Assembly (NCBI RefSeq): GCF_001522865.1
Contig: NZ_LOWB01000116.1
Location: 434,001-498,000 of the forward strand
Direction of reading: 5' to 3'
Source of the DNA: Burkholderia sp. TSV86
Lineage (GTDB): Bacteria > Pseudomonadota > Gammaproteobacteria > Burkholderiales > Burkholderiaceae
DNA: 64,000 bases
The notes beneath the pieces are model-generated. The model saw only the letters and a list, made by a program, of their open reading frames with translations. It was not told the DNA's origin and did not search any database. The position numbers were made by a program, and so were the translations under genes. This document shows, one piece after another, positions 55,101 through 63,200 of the stretch; the stretch's first letter is position 1, and every line of letters starts with the position of its first letter.

Positions 55101-57230
55101 GATGCGCTGTGGCGCAACTGGGCAGACGGCGTGTCGGGGATTCGCGCCGCATCGACGCTCGAAGGCCCGCGTGCGTCGAGCCTGGGCTTCGCCGCGCGCG
55201 AGCGGCTGTACGGCGGCTTTCTCGACGACGTCGAGATGTTCGATCCGCTGTTCTTCGAGTTGTCGCCGAACGAGGCGGCCGAGATCGATCCGCAACAGCG
55301 CCTTTTCCTGCAAACGGCATGGCACGCGTTCGAGGATGCGGGCTATGTCGGGGACGCGATCCGGGGCAGCGACTGCGGCGTGTTCGTCGGCGCGGAAGAA
55401 AGCTTGTATGGCGAGCAGCTTGCGCGCCGGGAATACATCACCGCGAACCGCAACGCGACGCTGCCGGCGCGGATCGCCTATGCACTCGATCTGAAAGGGC
55501 CGAATTGCAGCGTCACCGCATCGTGTTCGTCGGGCCTCGTCGCGGTGCATCAGGCGTGCCGCGCGCTGCAGAACGGCGAATGCTCGGTCGCGCTGGCCGG
55601 CGCGGTCAGCGTGGTGGCGTCCGCGCGCGAACTCGGCAGCCTGGCCGCTGCGATCGCGCTTGCGACCGAGCCCGCATGCCGCGTGTTCGATGACCGCGCG
55701 ACGGGGCTCGTGCCGGCCGAGGCCGTCGCGGCGGTCGTGCTCAAGCCGTTGTCGCGCGCGCTCGCCGACGGCGACCGCATTCACGGCGTGATTCGCGGCA
55801 CCGCGATCAATTACGACGGCCGGACCAACGGCATGCTCGCGCCGAATCCGGCGAGCCAGGTGCGGCTTTTCCGCGCCACGCTCGATACGGCAGGGCTGGC
55901 CGCCGAGCACGTCGGGATGGTGCTCGCGCACAGCATCGGCTTGCGGCTTGGCGATTCCGTCGAGATCGACGCGTTGCAGCAGGTGTTCCGCGCGCCGTGC
56001 GCATTGACGTCGACCAAACCGATGCTCGGCCATAGTTTCGCGGCGTCCGGTGTCGTCGATCTGCTCGCGCTCATGATGGCGTTGCACCATCGCAGCGTGC
56101 CGGCGTTGCATGGCTTCGAAACGGCGAACGAATACGTCGATTTCTCGACGCCGGGCGCCGTCGCGCCCGTGCGGCGGCGGCAAGCGTGGGACGCGCCGGC
56201 GGGCGGCGCGCGCTACGGTTTCGTCAGCACGACCGGCATCAACGGCGCGAACGCGTGCGCGATCGTCGAGGAAGCGCCGCCGCGGCCGGCCGTCGCTGCG
56301 GCGCCTGCGGGCCGCGCGCACCTCGTCGTGTTGTCCGCGCCCGACGCGGCGCGGCTTGCACGGCTCGAAGCCGCGCTGCGGCAAACCCTCGACGCCCCCG
56401 AGCCGCCGCGGATCGAGGACATCGCGTTCACGCTGCTCGCAGGCCGCGCGCAGCTCGAATCGCGCGTCGCGTGGGTGGTGACGTCGCGCGACGAACTGCG
56501 CGCGGCACTCGACGCGCCGGCAGCTGGCGCGGGCAACGGCTATCGCGGCGACCACCCGGTGCTCGATCCGCGCCGGCGGATCGCATGGCCCGCTCAGCCG
56601 ACGGCCGAGGCGCTGCGCGAGGTCGCGGCGGCCTGGGCCGCGGGCGCGCAGCTCGACGGCGGCCGGCCGGACGTGGGACGCCGCATCACGCTGCCGACGA
56701 CCCCATTCGCGCGCATCGCGTGTTGGGCCGCACGCGATCCGGCGGCCGCCGATGGAGCCGATGGCGGCGCGCCCGCTCCAGCGCCGCTTCCGCCTGAAGC
56801 GGCAGCGTCATCGCTATCGTCGCCGTCGATCCCAACCGCCACGCCGTCACCCACGGCCGGCCAATCGGACGCTCAAACCGTCCGCGCGTTCCTGCACGCG
56901 TTCGTCGAACGCCAGCTCGGCTTCGCGCCGTCGCAGATTCTCGACGATAAGCCGCTGCGCCAGTACGGCATGGATTCCGTGCTCGCGCTCAAGCTGGGCC
57001 ACGCGATCGAGAACCGTTTTCACGTGAAGCTGACGCCGCGAACCTTCCACGAGAATCCGTCGATCGCGGCGCTCGTCCGGCACATCGGCATGCATGCCGG
57101 CTCCGCCACGCGCGCGGCGGACGAAGCCGGCGCGTTCGCGCGATTCCGGGACGAGCGCGTGCTCGACATGCTCGATCGAATCGCCGGTCTCGATCCGTCA
57201 CTCGCCGATGTCAGGGAGTTGCTGAAATGA
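46125..57230 (+). CDS. Trans-AT modular polyketide synthase: KS-DH-KR-ACP-ACP-KS-KR-ACP-KS-ACP
   Basis: 3701 residues with no acyltransferase domain, so malonyl units must come from a separate AT. KS1 starts near residue 25 (Cys196 in DTMCSSSIT, EAHGTGTPVGDP, SNIGHSESAAG). DH has H662 in HQIDGRPMLP and D824 in GDGALQ. KR1 has GGAGGIG near 1133 and Tyr1275. Two near-identical ACPs follow (Ser1492, Ser1619). KS2 (from 1720; Cys1875) with KR2 (from about 2568; Tyr2714) and ACP3 (Ser2875) make module two. KS3 (from about 2976; Cys3134) is divergent: EAHGTGT is replaced by LAHSIGL, His3269 and His3303 remaining. ACP4 has Ser3618. There is no loading domain before KS1. MNKPT at 46125 is the chosen start. 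The stop overlaps the next gene by four bases. Domain calls are firm; the product is unknown. Confidence 0.93.
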   Translation: MNKPTLLPAIDTINAARAADRARRDIAVIGLAGRYPMAEHLDAFWRNLVDGRDCVSPLPPGRWLADHPQLSGFGDVWGGFLDDVDSFDALFFGITPREAAKLDPQERLFLQCAYAAIEDAGYTRATLGRGEPGGAHEHNRVGVFAGAMYQEYQLYGVEASFASEPTAATGIAASIANRVSYFGGFQGPSLTLDTMCSSSITAIHLACRSLMFDECEAALAGGVNVSIHPNKYRLLKENKFLAATGRCRSFAADGDGYVPGEGVGIVVLKRLDKALRDGDRIHAVIKASAINHGGHSKGYYVPNARQQAALIHEAIELAGVDPRHIQYVEAHGTGTPVGDPVELQGLTDAFSAYTSDKQFCALGSVKSNIGHSESAAGIAALTKVILQMKNGMLVPSLHAQQINPALDFAASPFYLQRSLAQWPRAVDAAGRELPRLASLSSYGAGGSNAHLIVAEHVPETAHAALRTAAALPPIIVLSAPNPAALRARAQQLLTFLREGGAAGDSALHDCAYTLQVGRDAFLHRIAFVAHDVALAQACLEAYVAGGALPQHVYAGKARAETAAVPAAERDAQRIARAWVDGAQVDWTHLHRDARPRRISLPTYPFASSKIWMKADTRLQAAEPAPSSSNTRDGGHPLLHRREPAGDAFASHFSAREPFLADHQIDGRPMLPAVAYLEMARAAFAARMNAEPAVRVADVTWMRPARADGAALAMRIAFSAQHGERDAFVVEHIGDGKPSVCATGRVDALTQAASARIDVNAFIARHCDKTYDADACYRRFAAVGLQYGPAHQVIAGLHAGPRHVVARLSRPRTDDNYWLHPSIGDGALQSIIGFYLDDARDWVPVPFSLARADLHRRCGTDMWCIASRADGDDTFDIALLDAQGELCARFDMLKIRNFARVRAADSPSGAADGAAARVELNVPLAMRWVRAAWQPQTGARPALVWQIGGDDAADRELAQYGARRVRVGRDSLGSIDACAALLEREGPVDEIVWIAPPAGEDIARIQRHGVGVLFRLAKALIAQGYLTKPLAFTIVTRGAQAVLDEEPLEPTHASVHGFVGVLAKEMRAWRFRLVDLELSEPRPMHEILSMPFDRDGEAWSRRAGGWYRQQLVPCCETLRDEAPAFRQGGVYVIVGGAGGIGKVLSRYLIDCYDAQVVWLGRRSLAQGVDADLAGFAAARRQPAYWQVDATDAHALARVRGEIAARFGAVHGVINSAIVLRDQGIMTMDEAQFSQVLDVKVATSVNVASAFGGDALDFMLFFSSLAGYLKMPGQSNYAAGSVFQDTFAHYLGRVGRFPVKVMNWGYWSEFGAGASEHYRKRMAAIGVASVRIADSMAALEQLLRGSLPQMGFIRMLDLARVAIIPSARLDEAVEIVGGRAHPRRDVARVLDDAQRQLVALRVEDGGIVRARGERGVALAAAQSASHARAPLPAAAAPSATAPRPAPEPASTASGAGERRGAALAYMKALVSRALEVPLDALDDSTPLVRYGVDSISAVHITNALNERFGDVDSTLLFDLQTIADLADHFLATHPDAFPAHEAAEPAAQSADPAAHPAVDACAVRSGEIGPHADATGQVADAPHALRVAMIAYMKTLVANALEVPFDALDDSTPLVRYGVDSISGVHITNALGTVFDGVDSTLLFDLQTIEELADHFLERDAARCAALCASAKAGIETETRRDARFGPLEAAAVGGDPSPTATPAPPHHDATPPLLALERDDDIAIVGLSGRYPEASDLRAFWANLRDGVHSIREIPASRWDWRALHTDDPETVGRSYSRWGGFIDGHDEFDPDFFHIAPADAELMDPQERLFLQYAYACIEDAGHTPESLNAAGEVGVFAGAMNSDYPLASRAWSIANRVSYVFDFQGPSMTIDTACSSSLTALHVAMEALRAGTCASALAGGVNLITDPAHLASLSYMQMLSHGDACRAFGDGADGFVASEGVGIVLLKPLRAAKRDGDHVYGVVKGTMVAAGGRTSGYTVPSPRAQSAVIERALARAGVGADSISYVEAHGTGTALGDPIEVKGLTGIYGGARRDGSTCALGSVKSNIGHAESAAGLAGLTKILLQMKHGTLAPTLYAQPVNPRIDFARTPFCLPLHAQPWARPTVERDGRAWTLPRIAGLSSFGAGGANAHAIIAEANLPDDAPLAAPGPQAIVLSAQSREQVRERASALLAQIRDEALGDDRLHSIAFTLQVGREMLDVRLGFVVDSIGALAAWLASIVDADWATLDGLAFGSGRPRDRTPVQARLVTPGDVRALNGLVADWAAGARVDWNAWHIRKPRRISLPTYPFKRERYWITPSHDIRRLTALALAQSDERRDSVAPPRAALPRAAPPAEAAPVYLYRETWRPQAPGDALADAARRVLCIVDTSAAADVLAPVVAQGHPGADVLFIVCADAAAAGPDRIALRGEAADDYRDAFAAVRERWPAVDVCYHALAACDVYYCERDHALLYTIQGMITAGLPVARLLLLARCKQTRLQPQVDSWIGLCRSLPMVLPQTDAALLACHDTAAAGGAPFADWFAQRAIAEARAQKMQSVLYRDGVRHVADVEPLALPDAPSGPHAGHAGQTWLVTGGMGALATLLWRHLHAQGANVVLTGRSAPDAEQNRKLDACDRGAGRVLYVQADAGDEVAMRAAIQLAKTRFGRIDGVIHAAGVAPTTTIESIDFDDYRRVLAPKVDGARVLTRLAEREGWRWLVQFSSSSAVLGDFGSCSYAVANRFQTAHALAQPDGPTRHITINWPLWRDGSMGLGGERRERVYLASSGQDYLETHAGLACFERILAASPRQAIVLVGDGNPLRRRAGGPNEAARNEAAMNEVDASGPDAPPASPMPAAAMNADEATLRAIVLDAIEAQLKLPAERVRTGLNWVELGFDSIRLAALGKRLGETLGVRVTPATFFANPSVDDLIGHLAQAGVSARAAQPARSAAAERALSDAHRDSPVQADATPDSPARDCASAPPDAATRGAPRAAPRYEPIAVIGMSGRFPGAESIDALWRNWADGVSGIRAASTLEGPRASSLGFAARERLYGGFLDDVEMFDPLFFELSPNEAAEIDPQQRLFLQTAWHAFEDAGYVGDAIRGSDCGVFVGAEESLYGEQLARREYITANRNATLPARIAYALDLKGPNCSVTASCSSGLVAVHQACRALQNGECSVALAGAVSVVASARELGSLAAAIALATEPACRVFDDRATGLVPAEAVAAVVLKPLSRALADGDRIHGVIRGTAINYDGRTNGMLAPNPASQVRLFRATLDTAGLAAEHVGMVLAHSIGLRLGDSVEIDALQQVFRAPCALTSTKPMLGHSFAASGVVDLLALMMALHHRSVPALHGFETANEYVDFSTPGAVAPVRRRQAWDAPAGGARYGFVSTTGINGANACAIVEEAPPRPAVAAAPAGRAHLVVLSAPDAARLARLEAALRQTLDAPEPPRIEDIAFTLLAGRAQLESRVAWVVTSRDELRAALDAPAAGAGNGYRGDHPVLDPRRRIAWPAQPTAEALREVAAAWAAGAQLDGGRPDVGRRITLPTTPFARIACWAARDPAAADGADGGAPAPAPLPPEAAASSLSSPSIPTATPSPTAGQSDAQTVRAFLHAFVERQLGFAPSQILDDKPLRQYGMDSVLALKLGHAIENRFHVKLTPRTFHENPSIAALVRHIGMHAGSATRAADEAGAFARFRDERVLDMLDRIAGLDPSLADVRELLK

Positions 57231-60200
57231 ATGCTGTCGATACCCATGCGCAACTTGCCGCTGCTTACAGGGCCGGCGAGATTTCCACCGACGAACTGAA
57301 GCGCGCGCTGCGCGCGTTTGCGCCGATTCCGCTGTCGGTCGGGCAGAAGGGCCTGTGGGCCTTGCACAAGACTTGGCCCGACATCGGCGCTTACGTGATT
57401 CCGCTCGCGTTGCGCTGTGAACGGCCGCTCGACGTCGCCGCATTGGAGCGCGCGTATCGGCACACGCTCGCGTCGCATCCGCTATTGACGGCCCGGCTCA
57501 TCGACGTGCAAGGCGAGCCGGCGCTGCAACCCCGCTCGCCCGAGGGCTTCGGCCTGCGCGTGCACGACGCGGGCGCCGCCGGCGACGAGGAGATGGTCGA
57601 GCGCCTGCGCGCGTTGGCCAAACGGCCGCTGCCGCTCGAAGGCGACGCGCTGATCGACGCCGAGATCCATCGCGTCGGTGATGCGTGCTGGTATGCGTTG
57701 ATCCGCGTTCATCACATCGTATTCGACGGCACCTCCGCCGTGCTGGTTCTGAACGATCTGTTCGACGCGTATCTGAACCTGTTGCGCGGCGCGCCGCCTC
57801 GCGCGGTGGCGCCCGCCGCGCCGTTTCGCGAGTTCGTCGATTGGCAGCGCGCGATGCTCGACGGCCCGCAAGGCGAGCGCCATCTCGACCATTGGCGCGG
57901 CGCGCTCGACGGTGCGCCCGCGCCGCTCGCGCTGCCGACGGACCAGCCGCGCGGCGAGCACGCGTCGTTCGACGGCCGCAGCCTGCGGGTAGCCGTGCCG
58001 CCCGCGCTGCATGCGCGCGTCGCCGCGTTCTGCGACGCGCACGACGTGTCACGGGCGGTGCTGTATCTCGGCGTGTTCAACGGCCTGCTGAGCCGATACG
58101 CGCAGCGCGCGGACATCGTCGTCGGCATGCCGGCGCTCGGCCGGCCCGATGCGCGCTTCGAATCCTGCGTCGGCTACTTTGTCAACATGCTGCCGATCCG
58201 CAGCCGGAACGTGCAGGACGTCCCGGCGCTCGATTACCTGCGCGATCTGCGCGAGACGCTGTTCGACGCGCTCGAACACGCGGACTATCCGTTTCCGGCG
58301 CTGCTGGAGGCATTGAAGGTGCCGCGCGACGGACGCCAGCGGCCGCTCTTCGATGTCGCGTTCGCGTATCAGAATTTCGCGCACGGCCATTGGCTCGAGC
58401 AGATCGAGCGCGATTACGCGGCGCCGCTCGGCGTGCGGATGATCGACGACATCCGGCAGGAGGGCGAATACGAACTGGAACTCGAGGTGATCGAACGCGC
58501 GGGCGGCGCGACGCTCAATCTGAAATACGCGGGCGAGCTTTACGATCGCGCGCGCGCCGGGCGGATCATCGCGCATTTCCTGCGCCTGCTCGATGGCGTG
58601 CTCGCGCATCCGGCGCGACCGCTCGCCGATCACGACATCCTGACCGATGGCGAGCGCGCGTTGATCGAGCGTTGCAACGCGACGGCGCGGCCGATACCGC
58701 GCATCGCGCATTTCGTCGAATGGATCGCCGGGCAGGCGGCGCACGCGCCGCGGAAGATCGCGGTTCGCCATGGCGACGTCGCGCTGGACTACGCGACGCT
58801 GATGCGCGACGCGACGGCGCTCGGCAATTATCTGCGCGCGCGCGGCATCGGCCCCGGCGCGAAGGTTGCGATCTGCGTCGAGCGCTCGCCGGATCTGCTG
58901 CGCGCGACGCTTGGCGTCGCGCTGAGCGGCGCCGCATACGTGCCGCTCGATCCGCGCTACCCCGCGCAGCGTCAGCGCTACATGCTCGACGATAGCGGCG
59001 CGGCGCTGCTGCTCACGCAGGCCGCGATCGAGCGCGACTGGCTGCCCGGTTGCCCGACGCTCTTTGTCGATCGCGAGCGCGAGCGGATCGCCGCTTATGC
59101 GGACAGCGTCGTGCCGGAACGGGCCGCGCTCGACGAGGGCGCGCTGGCGTACCTGATCTATACGTCCGGCTCGACGGGCACGCCCAAGGGCGTGATGGTC
59201 ACGCATCGCGCGCTGAACAACTTCCTGAGCGCGATGGGCGAGTTGCTCGACGTCCGAGCGGGCGACACAATGCTCGCGCTGACGACCTTCAGCTTCGATA
59301 TCGCCGCGCTCGAACTGTTTCTGCCGCTCGTGCGAGGCGCCGAGTGCGTGCTGTGCGATACGGACGTCGCGGCCGATGCCGAGCGGCTGAAGACGTTCGT
59401 CGAGACGGTGCGGCCGAGCGCGATGCAGGCGACACCGACGACTTGGCAGATGCTGTTCCAGGTCGGCTGGCATCCGTCGCCCGCATTGAAGGTGCTGTGC
59501 GGCGGCGAGGCGCTGCCGCCCGCGCTGCTCGAGCGCTTCGCCGCATCCGGCGCGCGCTGCTGGAACCTGTACGGACCGACCGAAACGACCATCTGGTCGA
59601 GCGCGAAGCGGCTCGACGGCGCATCTCGCGTGACGATCGGCGCGCCGATCGCGAACACACGGCTTTACGTATTGAACGCGCACCGCCGGATGCAGCCGCC
59701 CGGCACGCCGGGTGAACTCGCGATCGCGGGCGCGGGGCTCGCGGCCGGCTATCACCGGCTGCCCGCGCAGACCGACGAGAAGTTCGTCGACGATCCGTTC
59801 CATCCGGGCGAGCGGATGTTTCTGACGGGCGATCTCGCCGTGCGCGACGGCGACGGCGATTTGCGCTGCCTCGGCCGCCGCGATCATCAGATCAAGCTGC
59901 GCGGCCACCGGATCGACGTCGAGGAGATCGAGGCTTGCCTGATCCGGCAGGGCACGCTCGATGCGGCGGCCGTCGTGCTGCACGAAGCGCCGTCGCGGCC
60001 GCCGTGTCTCGTCGCGTATGTGGTGCCGCGCGCGGACGATGTGTCGTCCGCGGCGCTCAAGGCCGAGCTTGGCTTGCGTTTGCCCGCGTACATGGTGCCG
60101 CAGCGCATCGTGTTCGACACGCGATTGCCGACCACCGCAAACGGCAAGATCGATCGCCGCGCGCTGATCGAACGGCCGCTGCAGCCGGCCGCCGACGATG

Positions 60201-63200
60201 CCGCGCCTGCGCCTGCGCCCGCGCATGGCGGCGCGGGCGCGGCACTCGTGCGGGCGGCGTGGGAGGCGGTGCTCGGCTATCCGATCGACGACGACGCGGC
60301 GGGCTTTTTCGATTTCGGCGGGGATTCGGTGAGCGCCGTGCAGGTCGCGCAGTGGCTTGGCGAGCGCGTCGGACGCAAGATCGAAGTGACCCTGCTGTTC
60401 CGGCATCCGACAATCGCCCGGCTCGGCGCGGTGCTCGACGAAATGGGCGCGACCGTGCGTGCCACGCAAACGGAGCGCGCGGATGCCGACGGCGGCGCGG
60501 TCGCGGCGGCCCGCGTGGCCGGCGACGCCCGGCCGGGCCCGGCCGCGCGAGCGCCTGGCGCGCCGGCGAGCGGCCCCGCGCGCTCGCGCAGTGTCGCGGT
60601 GATCGGCATATCGTGCGAATTCGCCGAAAGCTCGGATGTCGACGCGTTTTGGGCAAATCTCTGCAACGGCCGCGCATGTGTGACGCGCTGGAGCGATGCG
60701 GAACTCGAAGCGCTCGGCGTGCCGCAAGCAACGCGCCGAGATCCGCGTTTCGTGCCGGCGAAAGCGGTGATCGAGCATCGCGGCGCGTTTGACGCCGCGT
60801 TTTTCGGCCTGTCGCCGCGCGACGCCGGCTTCATGAGCCCGGCATTCCGGCACTTGCTGATGCATGCGTGGCGTGCGTTCGAGGATGCGGGGCAGGTGCC
60901 GTCCGACGCGCCGCGCACGGCCGTTTATATGTCGGCGGGACAGGGCGCGTCCGGCGGGGCGGACGCCGCGCGCGGCGCGTACTGGATCGAGGAGGCGGAC
61001 GAATACGTGCGCTGGCTGATGGCGCAGGGTGGCAGCATCCCCACGATGATCTCGCATAAGCTCGGCTTGACGGGCCCAAGCGTGTTCGTGCAGTCCAATT
61101 GCTCGTCGTCGCTCGTCGCGCTCCAGGCGGGGCTCGAAAGCATCCGCAGCGGCGCCGCCGACTATGCGCTTGTCGGCGCGGCCAATGTGTTCGCCGCGCC
61201 GATGGCTGGCTATCTGCACCAGCCGGGCCTCAATTTCTCGAGTAACGGCCAGTGCCGCGCGTTCGACGACGCAGCGGACGGCATGGTGGGCGGCGAGGGT
61301 GTCGCCGTGCTGCTGCTCAAGCGCGCCGAACTCGCGCTCGCGGACGGCGACGCCATCTACGCATGGCTTGATGAAGTGCAGGTCAACAACGACGGCGCGC
61401 TGAAGGCCGGTTTCTTCGCGCCGAGCGCGGCGGGCCAGGCGGAGGTCATTCGCGGCACGCTCGCGCGCGCGGGCGTCGCGCCCGCCGACGTCGGCTATGT
61501 GGAGACGCACGGCACCGGCACGGCGCTTGGCGATCCGATCGAGTTCGCGGCGCTCAGCGATGCGTTCGGCGCGCTCGCGCGCGACGGCGAGCGCTGCGGC
61601 ATCGGCTCGGTCAAGAGCAACATCGGCCACACCGACACCGTGGCGGGGCTGGCGGGCGCGATCAAGGCGATCCTGAGCCTGCGCCACGGCGTGATCCCGC
61701 CGACGCTCCACGTCGACGCGCCCGCTAAACGGCTGGATCTCGAACATTCGCCGTTCGCGCTCGTCGAGCGTGCACGCGCGTGGCCGAGCCGCGACGGCAA
61801 GCCGCGCTATGCCGCGGTCAGCTCGTTCGGCGTTGGCGGCACGAACGCGCATGCGTTGTTCGGGAGCGCGGACGATGCGCCGTCAACGTCGCCGTGCGCG
61901 GCGACCGGCGAGCCGGCGGCGTGCGTCGTGCTGTCCGCGAAGACGCGCGACAAGCTCGTCGCCGTCGCGCAGCGGATGCTCGCCTTCGCGCGGCGCCCCG
62001 GCCCGCTGCCCGACTTTCGCGCGGCGGCATACACGCTGCAGACCGGACGCGTTGCGTGGACGCATCGCTTGGCGATCGTCGCGCGCGATTGGGACGACGC
62101 GCGCCGCGCGCTGGCGTCGTTCGTCGCGGGCGACGCCAACGCGGCCGTCCACGTCGGCGACACGAAGCGCAGCGCGCCGCCCGCCGGCACGTTCGATGCG
62201 CACGACGATGCGCACGCGCTCGCGCGTCACTGGACGGCGGGCGGCGAGGTCTGCTGGGCGCGCGGGCCGCTGCGGCCACCGCGCGTTCATCTTCCGACTT
62301 ATCCATTCATCACCGCAAGGGAACTCATCGACATGCCACTCACCGCACGCGACGCCGATACGGCGTCGAGCACGGCTGCTCCTCCGTCCCGCGTCGCGCC
62401 GGTTGCGGCCGCGACCCGCGCATCGGTCGCATCGAACACGTCGGTCGCGCCTATTGCGCGCGGCCGCGTGGTGGCCGCCGTGCCGTGCTGGGAGCGTTGC
62501 GCGGCCATGCCGGCCGGCCCGCACGACGCGGGCTTGACGGCCGTGGCCTGCGCCGGGCGCGAGGTGCCGCTGCCGTTCATGCACGCGCGGCGCGTCGATC
62601 CGTGCGAACACGGTGACGCCGCCGCGCTGGAGCGGCTGGTGCGAGCGCACCCGGACGTCGATCACTGGGTCTGGCTGCTGCCTGACGACGCGCCCGGCAC
62701 GCCGGCCGAGATGGCCGCGCAGCAGCGTTGGGGCGTGCTCTGGGGCGCGGCGTTCCTGCGCGCGCTCGGCGGTGCGTATGGGTCGAAGCCGTTAAAGCTG
62801 ACGGTGGTGACGCGGCGCGCCGTCGCGATTCTCGCGGGCGACCCTGTCACGGCAACGCACGCGGGCGTGCATGGTCTTGTCGGCACGGTGGTCAACGAGC
62901 ATCCTCATTGGCGGGCGCGGATCGTCGATCTCGATGACGCTGGCGGCGCTGACGAGGCGGCGGCGCGCGCGCTTGACGCGCTGCCGTTCGAGCGCGGCGG
63001 CCGGCCGTGGGCGCGCCGCCGCGGCGACTGGTTCCGCCCGGCGCTGCGTCCCGTTGACGATGCGCTCGTCGCGCGGGCGGCGCCGGGCGGCCGGGAGGGC
63101 GGTGTCTATGTGGTGGTAGGCGGCGCGGGCGCGATCGGCCAGGACTGGAGCGAGCACATGATGCGCACGCATCGCGCGCAACTCGTGTGGATCGGCCGCC

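Noticed and set aside
54348-56555. 735-codon open frame on the minus strand
   Set aside because: Shadow of KS3 and neighbouring PKS domains.
58049-61852. 1267-codon open frame on the minus strand
   Set aside because: It is opposite the NRPS gene, is Arg-rich with no domain, and is the usual shadow of a GC-rich gene.
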